Positions 35,056 to 45,408 of a stretch of 64,000 nt of DNA are shown one piece after another; positions within the stretch are counted from its first letter, which is position 1, and every line of letters begins with the position of its first letter. Under the pieces are notes generated by a model that worked only from the letters and a program-made list of their open reading frames with translations, was not told where the DNA came from and ran no database searches. This stretch comes from CAZGUH01 sp964529005. GTDB lineage: Bacteria > Actinomycetota > Acidimicrobiia > Acidimicrobiales > Ilumatobacteraceae. The DNA is taken from NCBI GenBank assembly GCA_964529005.1, contig CAZGUH010000021.1:1-64000 (forward strand). Direction: 5' to 3'. Position numbers and translations under genes: made by a program.

Positions 35056-35682
35056 TCAGTCCAGCTTCACGATCCCCATCCGCACCGCGGTGAGGACCGC
35101 CTGGGTGCGATCGCGAGCGTTGAGCTTCTCGTAGATCGACGCCAGATGGTTCTTCACCGTCTTCTGGCTGATGTACATCTTCTCGGCGATCTCGGTGGTG
35201 CCCAGCCCATCGGCGACCAGCTGGAGCACCTCCTCCTCCCGAGGCGAGACGACCGGCTCCTCGTCGCGGTGCACCTCCTGGAGCATGGCCTCGGCGAGGC
35301 CGGGCGACAGCACGGTGTCTCCGCTGGCAGCGAGCCGGATCGCCGAGACGATGTCGCTCAGCGAGCAGTCCTTGGTGAGGTAGCCGACAGCGCCGGATCG
35401 GATCGCCTTGTCGACGACCTCGCGGTCGATGTGCATCGTGAGGATCACGACGAGCTGGCGTGCGTCCGCGTTGAGCAGCCGTTTCGTCGCCTCGATGCCG
35501 TCGGCGCCGGGCATCGAGACGTCCATCAGCACCACGTCCGGGCGTCGTTCGAGGGCCATCCGCACGGCGTCGTCGCCGTTGTTGGCCTCACCCACGACCG
35601 AGATGTTCTCCGCTTCGAGCGCGCGCCGCAGCCCCTGGCGCAGCATCGTGTGATCGTCGACGAGCAAGACGCTCAGCGCCAC
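35056..35682 (-). CDS. NarL/LuxR-family response regulator
   Basis: A 208-aa regulator. The receiver domain has DDHTMLRQGL, phospho-Asp54 (VVLMDVSMPGADG) and Lys in VGYLTKDCS. The C-terminal LuxR-type HTH is VSPREEEVLQLVADGL, TTEIAEKMYISQKTVKNHL and IYEKLNARDRTQAV. The GTG at 35682 has a strong AAGGAGG site 7 nt upstream, and the gene overlaps the end of the kinase gene by 10 bp, so the two are one translational unit. DevR/NarL-like; the target genes are not evident. Confidence 0.93.
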   Translation of the reverse strand: MALSVLLVDDHTMLRQGLRRALEAENISVVGEANNGDDAVRMALERRPDVVLMDVSMPGADGIEATKRLLNADARQLVVILTMHIDREVVDKAIRSGAVGYLTKDCSLSDIVSAIRLAASGDTVLSPGLAEAMLQEVHRDEEPVVSPREEEVLQLVADGLGTTEIAEKMYISQKTVKNHLASIYEKLNARDRTQAVLTAVRMGIVKLD

Positions 35683-37466
35683 GTTGTGCCTCCTTCGGGA
35701 CCGAGTCCCGTGCCTTCGATCGTCACCCGGACGAACGTGCCCGACGGGTTGGCCTGGCCGATGGCCAGGTCGGCCCCGATGCTCGCCGCACGTTCGCGCA
35801 TTCCCAGCATGCCGTATGAGTCGGGACGGGCCCGCGTCTCCCGGATGCCGACGCCATCGTCGCGGACTTCGAGGGTCGCCTCGGCGCCGTCGTACGACCA
35901 CGTGACCCACAGCCGGCGCGCTTGCGCATGGCGCTCGACGTTGGTGATCGCCTCGCGGGCGATCTGCCACAGCTCGCGCTCTTGCATGATCGGCGGGCGG
36001 GCGCTGTGGGTGTGGTGGAAGACGACCTCCAGCCCGCTGCGGCCGCGCACACGATCGAGGAACTCCGCCAGCGTGCCGACCAGGTCGCGCGTGTCGGTGA
36101 CCTCGGTGCGCAGGTCGTAGAGCGTCTCGCGCACCTCGCCGAGCACCGAGCTGACCTGGCCGCGCAGGTGCCGGAGCGCATCGGTCACGGCGTCGCCGCG
36201 CTCGGCCGCGGCGAGCGCCGTGTCGACCTCGAACCCGAGCATCGCCAGCGACGACCCGATGTGGTCGTGGAGATCGCGGGCGATCCGGATCCGCTCCTCG
36301 TCGGCGCCCGCCGTGCGCAGCCGGCGGAAGAGCCGGGCGTTGTCGATGGCGATGCCGAAGGGCTCGGTGAGCCCGTGCAGGATCTCGGCGTCCTGGGCTC
36401 CGAACGCGCTCGGCCGCTCGCTCTCGACTGCGATCAGGCCGACCAGCGACCCGCGGGCTCGCAGCGCGCCGTACAGCCCGCTGCCGGCATTGGGCGCGAC
36501 GCCGGTGGCGCCGTCGGGAAACGCGTCGACGCGGATGGTCTTCGGGGCCGCCATCGCCCGCCGGAACACGTCCGGCAGCTCGCTCGGGCCCACCGTCGCA
36601 GGCGCGTCGAAGCCGGCGCTGCGAGCGACGTCGAAGTCGCGATCGGTCTCGCGCACGAGCAACACGGCGATCGCGTCCGGCGAGAGCATCGTGCGGACGC
36701 GAGCGACCGTGGAGTCGAGCACGTCGGTGAGGTCGAGGGACGCCGGCATCGTCTGGGCGACGCGCTGCAACGAGAACAGCAGCGCGTTGGCCTCGGCCAG
36801 ATGGCTGATGCGATCCATCGCCATCTGCTGCTGCCGCGCCGATTCCAGCGAGGCGCGGTTGGAAAGGCCGCTCGTGATCGCCACCAGCACCAGCAGCAGC
36901 GCCCACAGCGTGGCGTCCTGCGCGCCCTCGCCCACCCCGACCTCTTGGAGGTGCTGGAGGCTGACGATCGCCGCCGAGGCGATCGCGATCTCGGTGGCGA
37001 ACACCACGCCGCAGGCGAACCCGGCGAGCATGACCGTCGGCACCAGCGCGAGCGTGAGCGGCGAAGCCCACTGCGCGGTGAGCATCACCACGACGGTGTG
37101 CGCGGCGAGCTCGACGACGATGCGCAGCCGGGTGCGCGGCTCGTCGCGGTAGGGGGTCGGCGAGACGACGGCGATCAACGTGGAGATCGCCACGACCGAG
37201 GTGCCGACGATCACCGCCCAGTCGCCGTCGTCGTAGCCGTCGGCGGCACGGATCACGCACGCCAGCAGGGCGGCCAGGCGGAACGGCGCCAGCGGGGTGG
37301 TGTTCGAGGTGACTGTTGCCCGCACGGCGCCGGCACGGCGCTCGACGCCACCCGGAGGCGCGCCGCGATTCTGGCGGCGTTCGACCAGCGGCCAGCTGAG
37401 ATCGGCGGGCGCGTTCGTGGGAGCGGCGCCGCCCGGTGGGCTCTCGGCAGGATGCGTGCCGGCCAT
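35673..37466 (-). CDS. NarX/DevS-type sensor histidine kinase with GAF domain
   Basis: A 597-aa kinase partnered with the downstream LuxR-type regulator. An N-terminal membrane region has several helices (about 63-200), then a coiled linker. A GAF-like domain follows (about 235-380). The HisKA_3 dimerisation domain has phospho-His400 in RIARDLHDHIGSSLAML. The HATPase_c domain has REAITNVERHAQA and SYGMLGMRERAASIGA. The ATG at 37466 is chosen because upstream codons run antisense over coaE. It is divergent from coaE. The signal is unknown; the GAF domain shows no obvious haem-binding motif. Confidence 0.9.
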   Translation of the reverse strand: MAGTHPAESPPGGAAPTNAPADLSWPLVERRQNRGAPPGGVERRAGAVRATVTSNTTPLAPFRLAALLACVIRAADGYDDGDWAVIVGTSVVAISTLIAVVSPTPYRDEPRTRLRIVVELAAHTVVVMLTAQWASPLTLALVPTVMLAGFACGVVFATEIAIASAAIVSLQHLQEVGVGEGAQDATLWALLLVLVAITSGLSNRASLESARQQQMAMDRISHLAEANALLFSLQRVAQTMPASLDLTDVLDSTVARVRTMLSPDAIAVLLVRETDRDFDVARSAGFDAPATVGPSELPDVFRRAMAAPKTIRVDAFPDGATGVAPNAGSGLYGALRARGSLVGLIAVESERPSAFGAQDAEILHGLTEPFGIAIDNARLFRRLRTAGADEERIRIARDLHDHIGSSLAMLGFEVDTALAAAERGDAVTDALRHLRGQVSSVLGEVRETLYDLRTEVTDTRDLVGTLAEFLDRVRGRSGLEVVFHHTHSARPPIMQERELWQIAREAITNVERHAQARRLWVTWSYDGAEATLEVRDDGVGIRETRARPDSYGMLGMRERAASIGADLAIGQANPSGTFVRVTIEGTGLGPEGGTTWR

Positions 37467-37489
37467 GTGCGTGCCAAGGCTATGCGGCC

Positions 37490-37495
37490 TATCGT
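37490..37495 (+). promoter_or_regulatory. Leaderless -10 box of coaE
   Basis: TATCGT lies 8 nt before the GTG start of coaE; no ribosome-binding site is visible. Confidence 0.4.
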
Positions 37496-37503
37496 GGCCC
37501 GGC

Positions 37504-38136
37504 GTGATCCTCGTGGGGCTGACCGGCGGCATCGGAAGCGGCAAGTCGACGGTGTCGAACGCTCTGCGGGCGCGCGGCGCCGTCGTCATCGATGCCGACG
37601 CGATCGTGCGCGAGCTCCAGCGCCCCGGCATGCCGGTGCTCGACGCGCTCGTCGAACGCTTCGGCGACGAGATCCTCACGCCCGAGGGCGAGCTCGATCG
37701 TGCCCGCCTGGCATCGATGGTGTTCGGCGACACCGACGCGCTCGAGGCGCTCAACGCGATCGTGCACCCGGCGGTGACCCGCGAGATCAGCGCTCGGATC
37801 GACGCCGAACGCGGCGGCGATCGCGTCGTCGTGCTCGACGTGCCGCTGCTGGTCGAGAAGATCCGCTACCCGGTCGCCGGCATCGTCGTCGTCGACACCC
37901 CGGTGGAGGTCGCGGTCGCTCGTGTCGTCGAGCATCGCGGCATGGACGAGGCCGACGCCTGGTCGCGCGTGCGGCGCCAGGCGAGCCGCGAGGAGCGCCT
38001 GGCAAAGGCCGACTTCGTCGTCGACAACAGCGGACCGCCCGAGGCGCTCGACGCGCAGATCGACGCTCTGTGGGAGTGGATCGCCACGCTGCCGGCCGCC
38101 GATCCCGTCGACACGAACACGCGTTCGCCTGCCTAG
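37504..38136 (+). CDS. coaE: Dephospho-CoA kinase
   Basis: Last step of coenzyme A synthesis, phosphorylating the 3'-hydroxyl of dephospho-CoA. The 210-aa P-loop kinase has GGIGSGKSTV (8-17), the substrate motif DADAIVRELQRPG and VVLDVPLLVEK. The later Arg-rich lid is RVRRQASREERLAKADFVVDN. The GTG at 37504 gives the canonical MILVGLTGG start; a TATCGT box 8 nt upstream suggests leaderless expression. It has no fused UPF0157 domain, unlike mycobacterial CoaE. The uvrB promoter and LexA-type box lie in its last 22 bp. Confident. Confidence 0.95.
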   Translation: MILVGLTGGIGSGKSTVSNALRARGAVVIDADAIVRELQRPGMPVLDALVERFGDEILTPEGELDRARLASMVFGDTDALEALNAIVHPAVTREISARIDAERGGDRVVVLDVPLLVEKIRYPVAGIVVVDTPVEVAVARVVEHRGMDEADAWSRVRRQASREERLAKADFVVDNSGPPEALDAQIDALWEWIATLPAADPVDTNTRSPA

Positions 38137-38152
38137 CGCCGAGCGATAGCGT
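38115..38152 (+). promoter_or_regulatory. LexA (SOS) box and leaderless promoter of uvrB
   Basis: GAAC-ACGC-GTTC (38115-38126) matches the actinobacterial/Bacillus LexA box core GAAC-N4-GTTC. The -10-like TAGCGT is at 38147-38152, 7 nt before the ATG, and the -35 position falls on TTCGCC at the box's right arm. Repressor binding would therefore block the promoter. Confidence 0.75.
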
Positions 38153-38159
38153 GGGACGT

Positions 38160-40178
38160 ATGCAGCCGTTCCAGGTCGTCAGCGAGTTCCAGCCGGCGGG
38201 CGATCAACCGGCGGCGATCGAGAAGCTCGCCGCGGGCATCGAGCGCGGCGACCGCTTCCAGACGTTGCTCGGCATCACCGGCTCGGGCAAGAGCGCCACC
38301 ATCGCCTGGACGATCGAGAAGGTGCAGCGGCCGACGTTGATCCTCGCTCCGAACAAGAGCTTGGCCGCCCAGCTGGCGCAGGAGATGCGCGAGTTCTTCC
38401 CGCACAACCGCGTCGAGTACTTCGTCAGCTACTACGACTACTACCAGCCCGAGGCGTACATCGCCTCCAGCGACACCTACATCGAGAAGGACTCGTCGAT
38501 CAACGACGAGATCGATCGCCTGCGCCACTCGGCGACCGCGGCCCTGCTCACCCGGCGTGACACGATCGTCGTGGCGAGCGTCAGCTGCATCTACGGCATG
38601 GGCAGCCCCGACGAGTACCGCGGTCAGCTGCTCGAGCTCCACACGGGTGTCGACTACGACCAGCGCAGCATCCTGCGCCGCCTGGTCGACCTCCAGTTCG
38701 ATCGCAACGACATGACGCTGGGTCGGGGCAAGTTCCGCGTCCGCGGCGACACCATCGAGATCCACCCGAGCTATGACGAGACGGTGCTGCGCATCGAGAT
38801 GTTCGGCGACACCGTCGACCGCATCACCGTGGTCGATCCGCTCACGGGCGAGCAGCTGCGCGAGCTCACCGAGGTGCTCGTGTTCCCGGCTACCCACTAC
38901 GTCGCCGGGGACGAGCGCATGCGCCGTGCGGTGCTCGGCATCGAGGCCGAGCTCCAGGAGCGCCTGGCGTGGTTCGAAGCGAACGGCAAGCTGCTCGAGG
39001 CGCAGCGGCTGCGCATGCGCACGCAGTACGACCTGGAGATGATCCAGGAGGTCGGCCACTGCAACGGCATCGAGAACTACTCGATGCACATCGACGGCCG
39101 CACGTACGGCGAGCCGCCCTTCACGCTGCTCGACTACTTCCCGAAGGACTTCCTCCTCGTCATCGATGAGAGCCACCAGGCGGTGCCCCAGCTGCACGGC
39201 CAGTTCGAGGGCGACCGCAGCCGCAAGGACATCCTCGTCGAGCACGGGTTCCGCCTGCCGAGCGCACGCGACAACCGGCCGCTGCGCTTCGAGGAGGTGC
39301 TCGAGCGCATCAACCAGTGCGTGTTCTTGTCGGCGACCCCCAGCGAGTACGAGCTGCGCGTGTCGACACAGGTCGTCGAGCAGATCGTGCGGCCGACCGG
39401 CCTGGTCGACCCGGAAGTGATCGTGAAGCCCACCAAGGGCCAGATCGACGACCTGATCGAGATGGTGAACGACCGCATCACCAAGGGCGATCGGGTGCTG
39501 ATCACCACGCTCACCAAGAAGATGGCCGAGGACCTCACCGAGTACCTGCTCGAACAGGGCCTGCGGGTGCGCTACCTACACAGCAACATCGACACGATCC
39601 AGCGCATCGAGATCATCCGCGCCCTTCGCCTCGGCGAGTTCGACGTTCTCGTCGGCATCAACCTGCTGCGGGAGGGTCTCGACCTGCCCGAGGTGTCGCT
39701 GGTCGCGATCCTCGACGCCGACAAGGAAGGTTTCCTGCGCAGCGAGACGTCACTGATCCAGACCATCGGGCGCGCCGCCCGCAACGTCGACGGTCAGGTC
39801 GTGATGTATGCCGACAAGGTCACGCCCTCGATGCAGAAGGCGATCGGCGAGACCAACCGGCGCCGCGGCATGCAGGTGGCGTACAACGCCGAGCACGGCA
39901 TCAACCCGCAGACGATCCGCAAGGCGGTCGGCGACATCCTGTCGATGCTGCGTCCCGACGAGACGGCCCCGGTGCCGGGCAAGGACCGGCGCCGCCAGCG
40001 CGAGCGCGACCGGGTGCAGCGCGAGCTGAAGACGTTGCCGCAGCAGGAGATGGCGCGGCTCATCCAGACGCTGGAAGAGGAGATGCACGAGGCCGCCGCC
40101 GAACTGCGCTTCGAGTATGCGGCGCGTCTGCGCGACGAGATCAACGACCTACGCCGCGAGCTGCGCGAAGCCGGCTGA
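38160..40178 (+). CDS. uvrB: Excinuclease ABC subunit UvrB
   Basis: The damage-verifying helicase-like subunit of nucleotide excision repair, 672 aa. Walker A is GITGSGKS (38-45). The beta-hairpin region VEYFVSYYDYYQPEAYIASSDTYIEKDSSIND is canonical (split here only for description: VSYYDYYQPEAY then DTYIEKDSSIN). DESHQAVPQ, TLTKKMAEDLTEYL and QTIGRAARN follow. The C-terminal UVR motif (TLEEEMHEAAAELRFEYAA) would bind UvrC. The ATG at 38160 gives a standard start. It is regulated by an SOS box 33 bp upstream. Confident. Confidence 0.97.
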   Translation: MQPFQVVSEFQPAGDQPAAIEKLAAGIERGDRFQTLLGITGSGKSATIAWTIEKVQRPTLILAPNKSLAAQLAQEMREFFPHNRVEYFVSYYDYYQPEAYIASSDTYIEKDSSINDEIDRLRHSATAALLTRRDTIVVASVSCIYGMGSPDEYRGQLLELHTGVDYDQRSILRRLVDLQFDRNDMTLGRGKFRVRGDTIEIHPSYDETVLRIEMFGDTVDRITVVDPLTGEQLRELTEVLVFPATHYVAGDERMRRAVLGIEAELQERLAWFEANGKLLEAQRLRMRTQYDLEMIQEVGHCNGIENYSMHIDGRTYGEPPFTLLDYFPKDFLLVIDESHQAVPQLHGQFEGDRSRKDILVEHGFRLPSARDNRPLRFEEVLERINQCVFLSATPSEYELRVSTQVVEQIVRPTGLVDPEVIVKPTKGQIDDLIEMVNDRITKGDRVLITTLTKKMAEDLTEYLLEQGLRVRYLHSNIDTIQRIEIIRALRLGEFDVLVGINLLREGLDLPEVSLVAILDADKEGFLRSETSLIQTIGRAARNVDGQVVMYADKVTPSMQKAIGETNRRRGMQVAYNAEHGINPQTIRKAVGDILSMLRPDETAPVPGKDRRRQRERDRVQRELKTLPQQEMARLIQTLEEEMHEAAAELRFEYAARLRDEINDLRRELREAG

Positions 40179-40317
40179 CCCATCCCGCCCGCCCGGCTGG
40201 CTCGGGTCGCATCACCCGCCTGCATCACCCGCCGCAACGTCCCGCGCGCGGTCCCGCCCGCGCTTTCCCGCGCCCCACCCGTCGGGCGCGATCCGCTGCC
40301 GCCACGGCAACTTTCCG

Positions 40318-40340
40318 CGCCCAAGGCTGGTGCTTGGGCG
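40318..40340. terminator. Hairpin between convergent uvrB and the Tat-exported protein gene
   Basis: CGCCCAAG and CTTGGGCG (8 bp) enclose a 7-nt loop in a 214-bp intergenic region. A 15-20 bp motif (GATCCGCTGCCG.CACGGCA) is also directly repeated at about 40289 and 40342. Confidence 0.5.
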
Positions 40341-40392
40341 GGATCCGCTGCCGGCACGGCATCCGATCGCGCCCAAGGACCCTGGCGGTCGG

Positions 40393-41322
40393 TCAGAGGA
40401 TCGAGCCGATGACGTCCACGACGACGTGGGTCTTGTTCTCCCCGGCGCGCAGCTTGATGCGCCCCTGGGAGTCGGTCGGGGCGATGACCAGGTTGGCGAC
40501 CGTCTGGTTCACGCCCGTCCAGTTGACGCTCGAGTTGCCCGGCCACGACACGTCCGCTCGGAACGCCGACACGTAGCCGCCGCGCGAGCCGGTGTTCTCG
40601 GTCTCGGTGACGGTGAGGTTGAAGATCGCGGCGCGGGCCAGAGCCGGTGTGCCGAGGGAGACGATGCGCTCCTCGCCGACGGCGAGCTTCGACCCACCGG
40701 GCTGGCGTGTGTCGAGCACGCGCGGCGAGCCGCTGAACGGGACGAAGCCCACGGCAGGGCCCTGATAGCCGACGATCAGAGCGCCGATCGACTGACCCGA
40801 GTTCGCCACGCTGACGTTGAACGAGTACGTGGCGGTGCCGTCGACCAGTTCGTCGACGACGAAGTTGTCGCTCTGGAAGCCGCCGCCGCCCGCCGACAGG
40901 GTGCGCAACGCCACGTTGGCGTACGCGCCGGCGAACGTCTTGCGCTGCAAGGCGACCGTCGGGCTGCCGATGTACGTGAAGTTGACCTGCTTGATGACGG
41001 CGCCCTTGGGGAGATCGATCGTCGCTCGAAGGTTGCCGGCCGCGCTGAGGAACGCCCCGTTGTCGTTGACGTTGCGCGTGCCGCCGTCGGTCGGCACGAA
41101 CGCGGCCGGGTCGATCAGCACGTAGGTCAGGCCCTGCGTCTCCGGGAGGAACGCCTGCGGGAACGGGGTGGCGTCGTCCTGAGCGGGACCGGGAGCCGCG
41201 ATCGCCACCGATCCGGCGGGAAGCGATGCGATCACCGCGGCTGCGCCGGTGGCGAGGCCCATCCCGGCGAGCAGGTGACGGCGCGAGACGCCCTCGGCGC
41301 CCAGTTCCTCGTTCAGCGACAT
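40393..41322 (-). CDS. Tat-exported surface protein with RVLDTR domain
   Basis: A 309-aa secreted protein of unknown function. The N-terminus has a twin-arginine signal (SRRHLLAGMGLATGAAAV) and an Ala/Pro-rich cleavage region. A first beta-rich domain (about 50-175) is followed by PRVLDTRQPGGSKLAVGEE and a C-terminal module. That module ends in VNWTGVNQTVANLVIAPTDS and THVVVDVIGSIL. The C-terminal module is related in pattern to the RLLDTR repeats of the secreted protease at 31.6-33.5 kb. The ATG at 41322 has a GGAGG site about 6 nt upstream. It is divergent from uvrA. No catalytic motif is visible. Confidence 0.78.
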   Translation of the reverse strand: MSLNEELGAEGVSRRHLLAGMGLATGAAAVIASLPAGSVAIAAPGPAQDDATPFPQAFLPETQGLTYVLIDPAAFVPTDGGTRNVNDNGAFLSAAGNLRATIDLPKGAVIKQVNFTYIGSPTVALQRKTFAGAYANVALRTLSAGGGGFQSDNFVVDELVDGTATYSFNVSVANSGQSIGALIVGYQGPAVGFVPFSGSPRVLDTRQPGGSKLAVGEERIVSLGTPALARAAIFNLTVTETENTGSRGGYVSAFRADVSWPGNSSVNWTGVNQTVANLVIAPTDSQGRIKLRAGENKTHVVVDVIGSIL

Positions 41323-41414
41323 AGCAACCTCCGTGCGGGACCGCCTCGACGACGCCGGGGAGGGTAGTACGCCGACCGCTCGGGTGGGACGCATCGGCGG
41401 CCGCGACTGCTGGC

Positions 41415-41452
41415 GAACGTCTGTTCCCCGATGTTGGAACGGTCGGTAATGT
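41415..41452 (+). promoter_or_regulatory. LexA (SOS) box and leaderless promoter of uvrA
   Basis: GAAC-GTCT-GTTC (41415-41426) lies 20 bp before the -10-like TAATGT (41447-41452), the same spacing as at uvrB. The -35 position (TTCCCC) overlaps the right half-site. Confidence 0.75.
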
Positions 41453-41458
41453 GGGCAC

Positions 41459-44326
<2,868 letters not shown>

Positions 44327-44334
44327 CGCCCACT

Positions 44335-44385
44335 CGTTCATGTCGACCCTGCGCGTCACATCGACGCGTACGGCGGACATGAACG
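44335..44385. repeat. 51-bp imperfect palindrome, copy 1
   Basis: The outer arms CGTTCATGTC and GACATGAACG are exact inverses, and an inner pair (GCGTC/GACGC) is nested. It sits 8 bp after uvrA and 2 bp before the stop of the nuclease-like gene. Copy 2 (45327-45377) lies on the other side of that gene; 41 of 51 bases match. Confidence 0.85.
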
Positions 44386-44387
44386 CC

Positions 44388-45284
44388 TCATCGGAGATGG
44401 CGGCGAAGCGTGTGCTCGACCTCGTCCGAGTTGCCGAACACCTGGCTGGTGGTGAACTCGAGCACGCGAACGCCTTCGGCTTGCAGTTCGTTCTGCCGCC
44501 GGGCGTCCTTGGCCCGCTCGGCCTCCGACGCGTGGCCGCGCTGGCCGCTGACCTCGGTCACGACTCGTTGCGGCGTCACTCGAAGTCCAGGCGCGCAACG
44601 GTCGAGCCGTCGCGTCGATGGATCACCTGGCAGCGGGGGCCGTGGGAGACCGGCGTTGCGGACGATCGCGAGGAAGGCCCTCTCCAGCCGGGTGTGCCCG
44701 CCGCTGTCGAGCATGAGGGCGTCCAGCCTCCGGACGCCGCTGCGCCCGGAACCACGAAGGGGGCTGATCCGGCGGCGGAGGAAGGCCGGCGAGCTCGAAC
44801 CCATCCGCACCGCACTGTCGATCGCATCTCCGAGGCGAACCGTCGAGACGCCCGACGCTGCGAGGTCGATCACCGTTCGACTGGCGCTCGTCACTCGGAT
44901 GCCGTCGATCGTGGTCAGATCGATGAGCGGAAGCACCGATGAGGTATGCAGCACCCAACCCGGCCGGGTCGAGCGGCGAGCGCGGGGGACCGTGTACTCG
45001 ATGACGCCCGGTGGGAAGTTGTCGAATCCGTGGAGGGCCGCCGCGGCACGATGGCTGACGACGACGCCCTCCCCGAGGCTCGCCAAGCCCGCCCAGACAT
45101 CGGCTCGCCAGGAGGAGGGCGAGCCGGCCAGCCGCCAGACCCCTGGCGCGACGGGCTCCCAGCGTCCCGCCCGGCGCCGCGCCTGCGCCTCGCCGCGGGT
45201 GAACCCGAGCGCGGCGACGTCTGCGGTCGTGAACAGTCCGTGGCGCCGGGCGGCACGCGCGGCGAGTTGGCGATCAGGTTCCAT
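44388..45284 (-). CDS. AbiEi-type wHTH plus DUF559/Vsr-like endonuclease-fold protein, probably frameshifted
   Basis: A 298-aa protein of a family common in actinobacteria. The N-terminus resembles the AbiEi antitoxin winged helix (HGLFTTADVAALGFTRGE, GVWRLAG). The middle has SHRAAAALHGF and SASRTVIDLAA. The C-terminus resembles a Vsr/DUF559 nuclease: VTEVSGQRGH, ERAKDARRQNELQAEGVRVLEFT. Just before it, the expected strand with the catalytic Asp (RDGSTVARLDFE) is present in another frame over 44576-44634. Two compensating one-base shifts would explain this, and the present reading lacks that Asp. The gene is bracketed by 51-bp palindromes between uvrA and uvrC. Start is uncertain (45284 or 45290). 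Toxin, nuclease or antitoxin roles are undetermined. Confidence 0.65.
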   Translation of the reverse strand: MEPDRQLAARAARRHGLFTTADVAALGFTRGEAQARRRAGRWEPVAPGVWRLAGSPSSWRADVWAGLASLGEGVVVSHRAAAALHGFDNFPPGVIEYTVPRARRSTRPGWVLHTSSVLPLIDLTTIDGIRVTSASRTVIDLAASGVSTVRLGDAIDSAVRMGSSSPAFLRRRISPLRGSGRSGVRRLDALMLDSGGHTRLERAFLAIVRNAGLPRPPLPGDPSTRRLDRCAPGLRVTPQRVVTEVSGQRGHASEAERAKDARRQNELQAEGVRVLEFTTSQVFGNSDEVEHTLRRHLR

Positions 45285-45326
45285 CGGCATCCAATGAGTG
45301 CCGTGCGACGGCCTGACCGGCAGAGG

Positions 45327-45377
45327 CGTTCCTGTCGACCGCACGCGTCATATCGACGCGTCGGCGCGACATGAACG
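45327..45377. repeat. 51-bp imperfect palindrome, copy 2
   Basis: Arms CGTTCCTGTC and GACATGAACG pair with one mismatch, around a core with CGCGTC/GACGCG. It lies between the start of the nuclease-like gene and uvrC, in the same orientation and of the same length as copy 1. Confidence 0.85.
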
Positions 45378-45395
45378 GGGATTCGGCGACCGCCG

Positions 45396-45401
45396 TAGGC
45401 T
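45396..45401 (+). promoter_or_regulatory. Leaderless -10 box of uvrC
   Basis: TAGGCT lies 7 nt before the uvrC ATG. No matching LexA box is placed as at uvrA and uvrB. Confidence 0.45.
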
Positions 45402-45408
45402 CACATCG

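Noticed and set aside
45373..45384. GAAC-GGGG-ATTC upstream of uvrC as a LexA box
   Set aside because: One half-site is altered and the distance to the -10 box differs from uvrA and uvrB; part of it belongs to the 51-bp palindrome.
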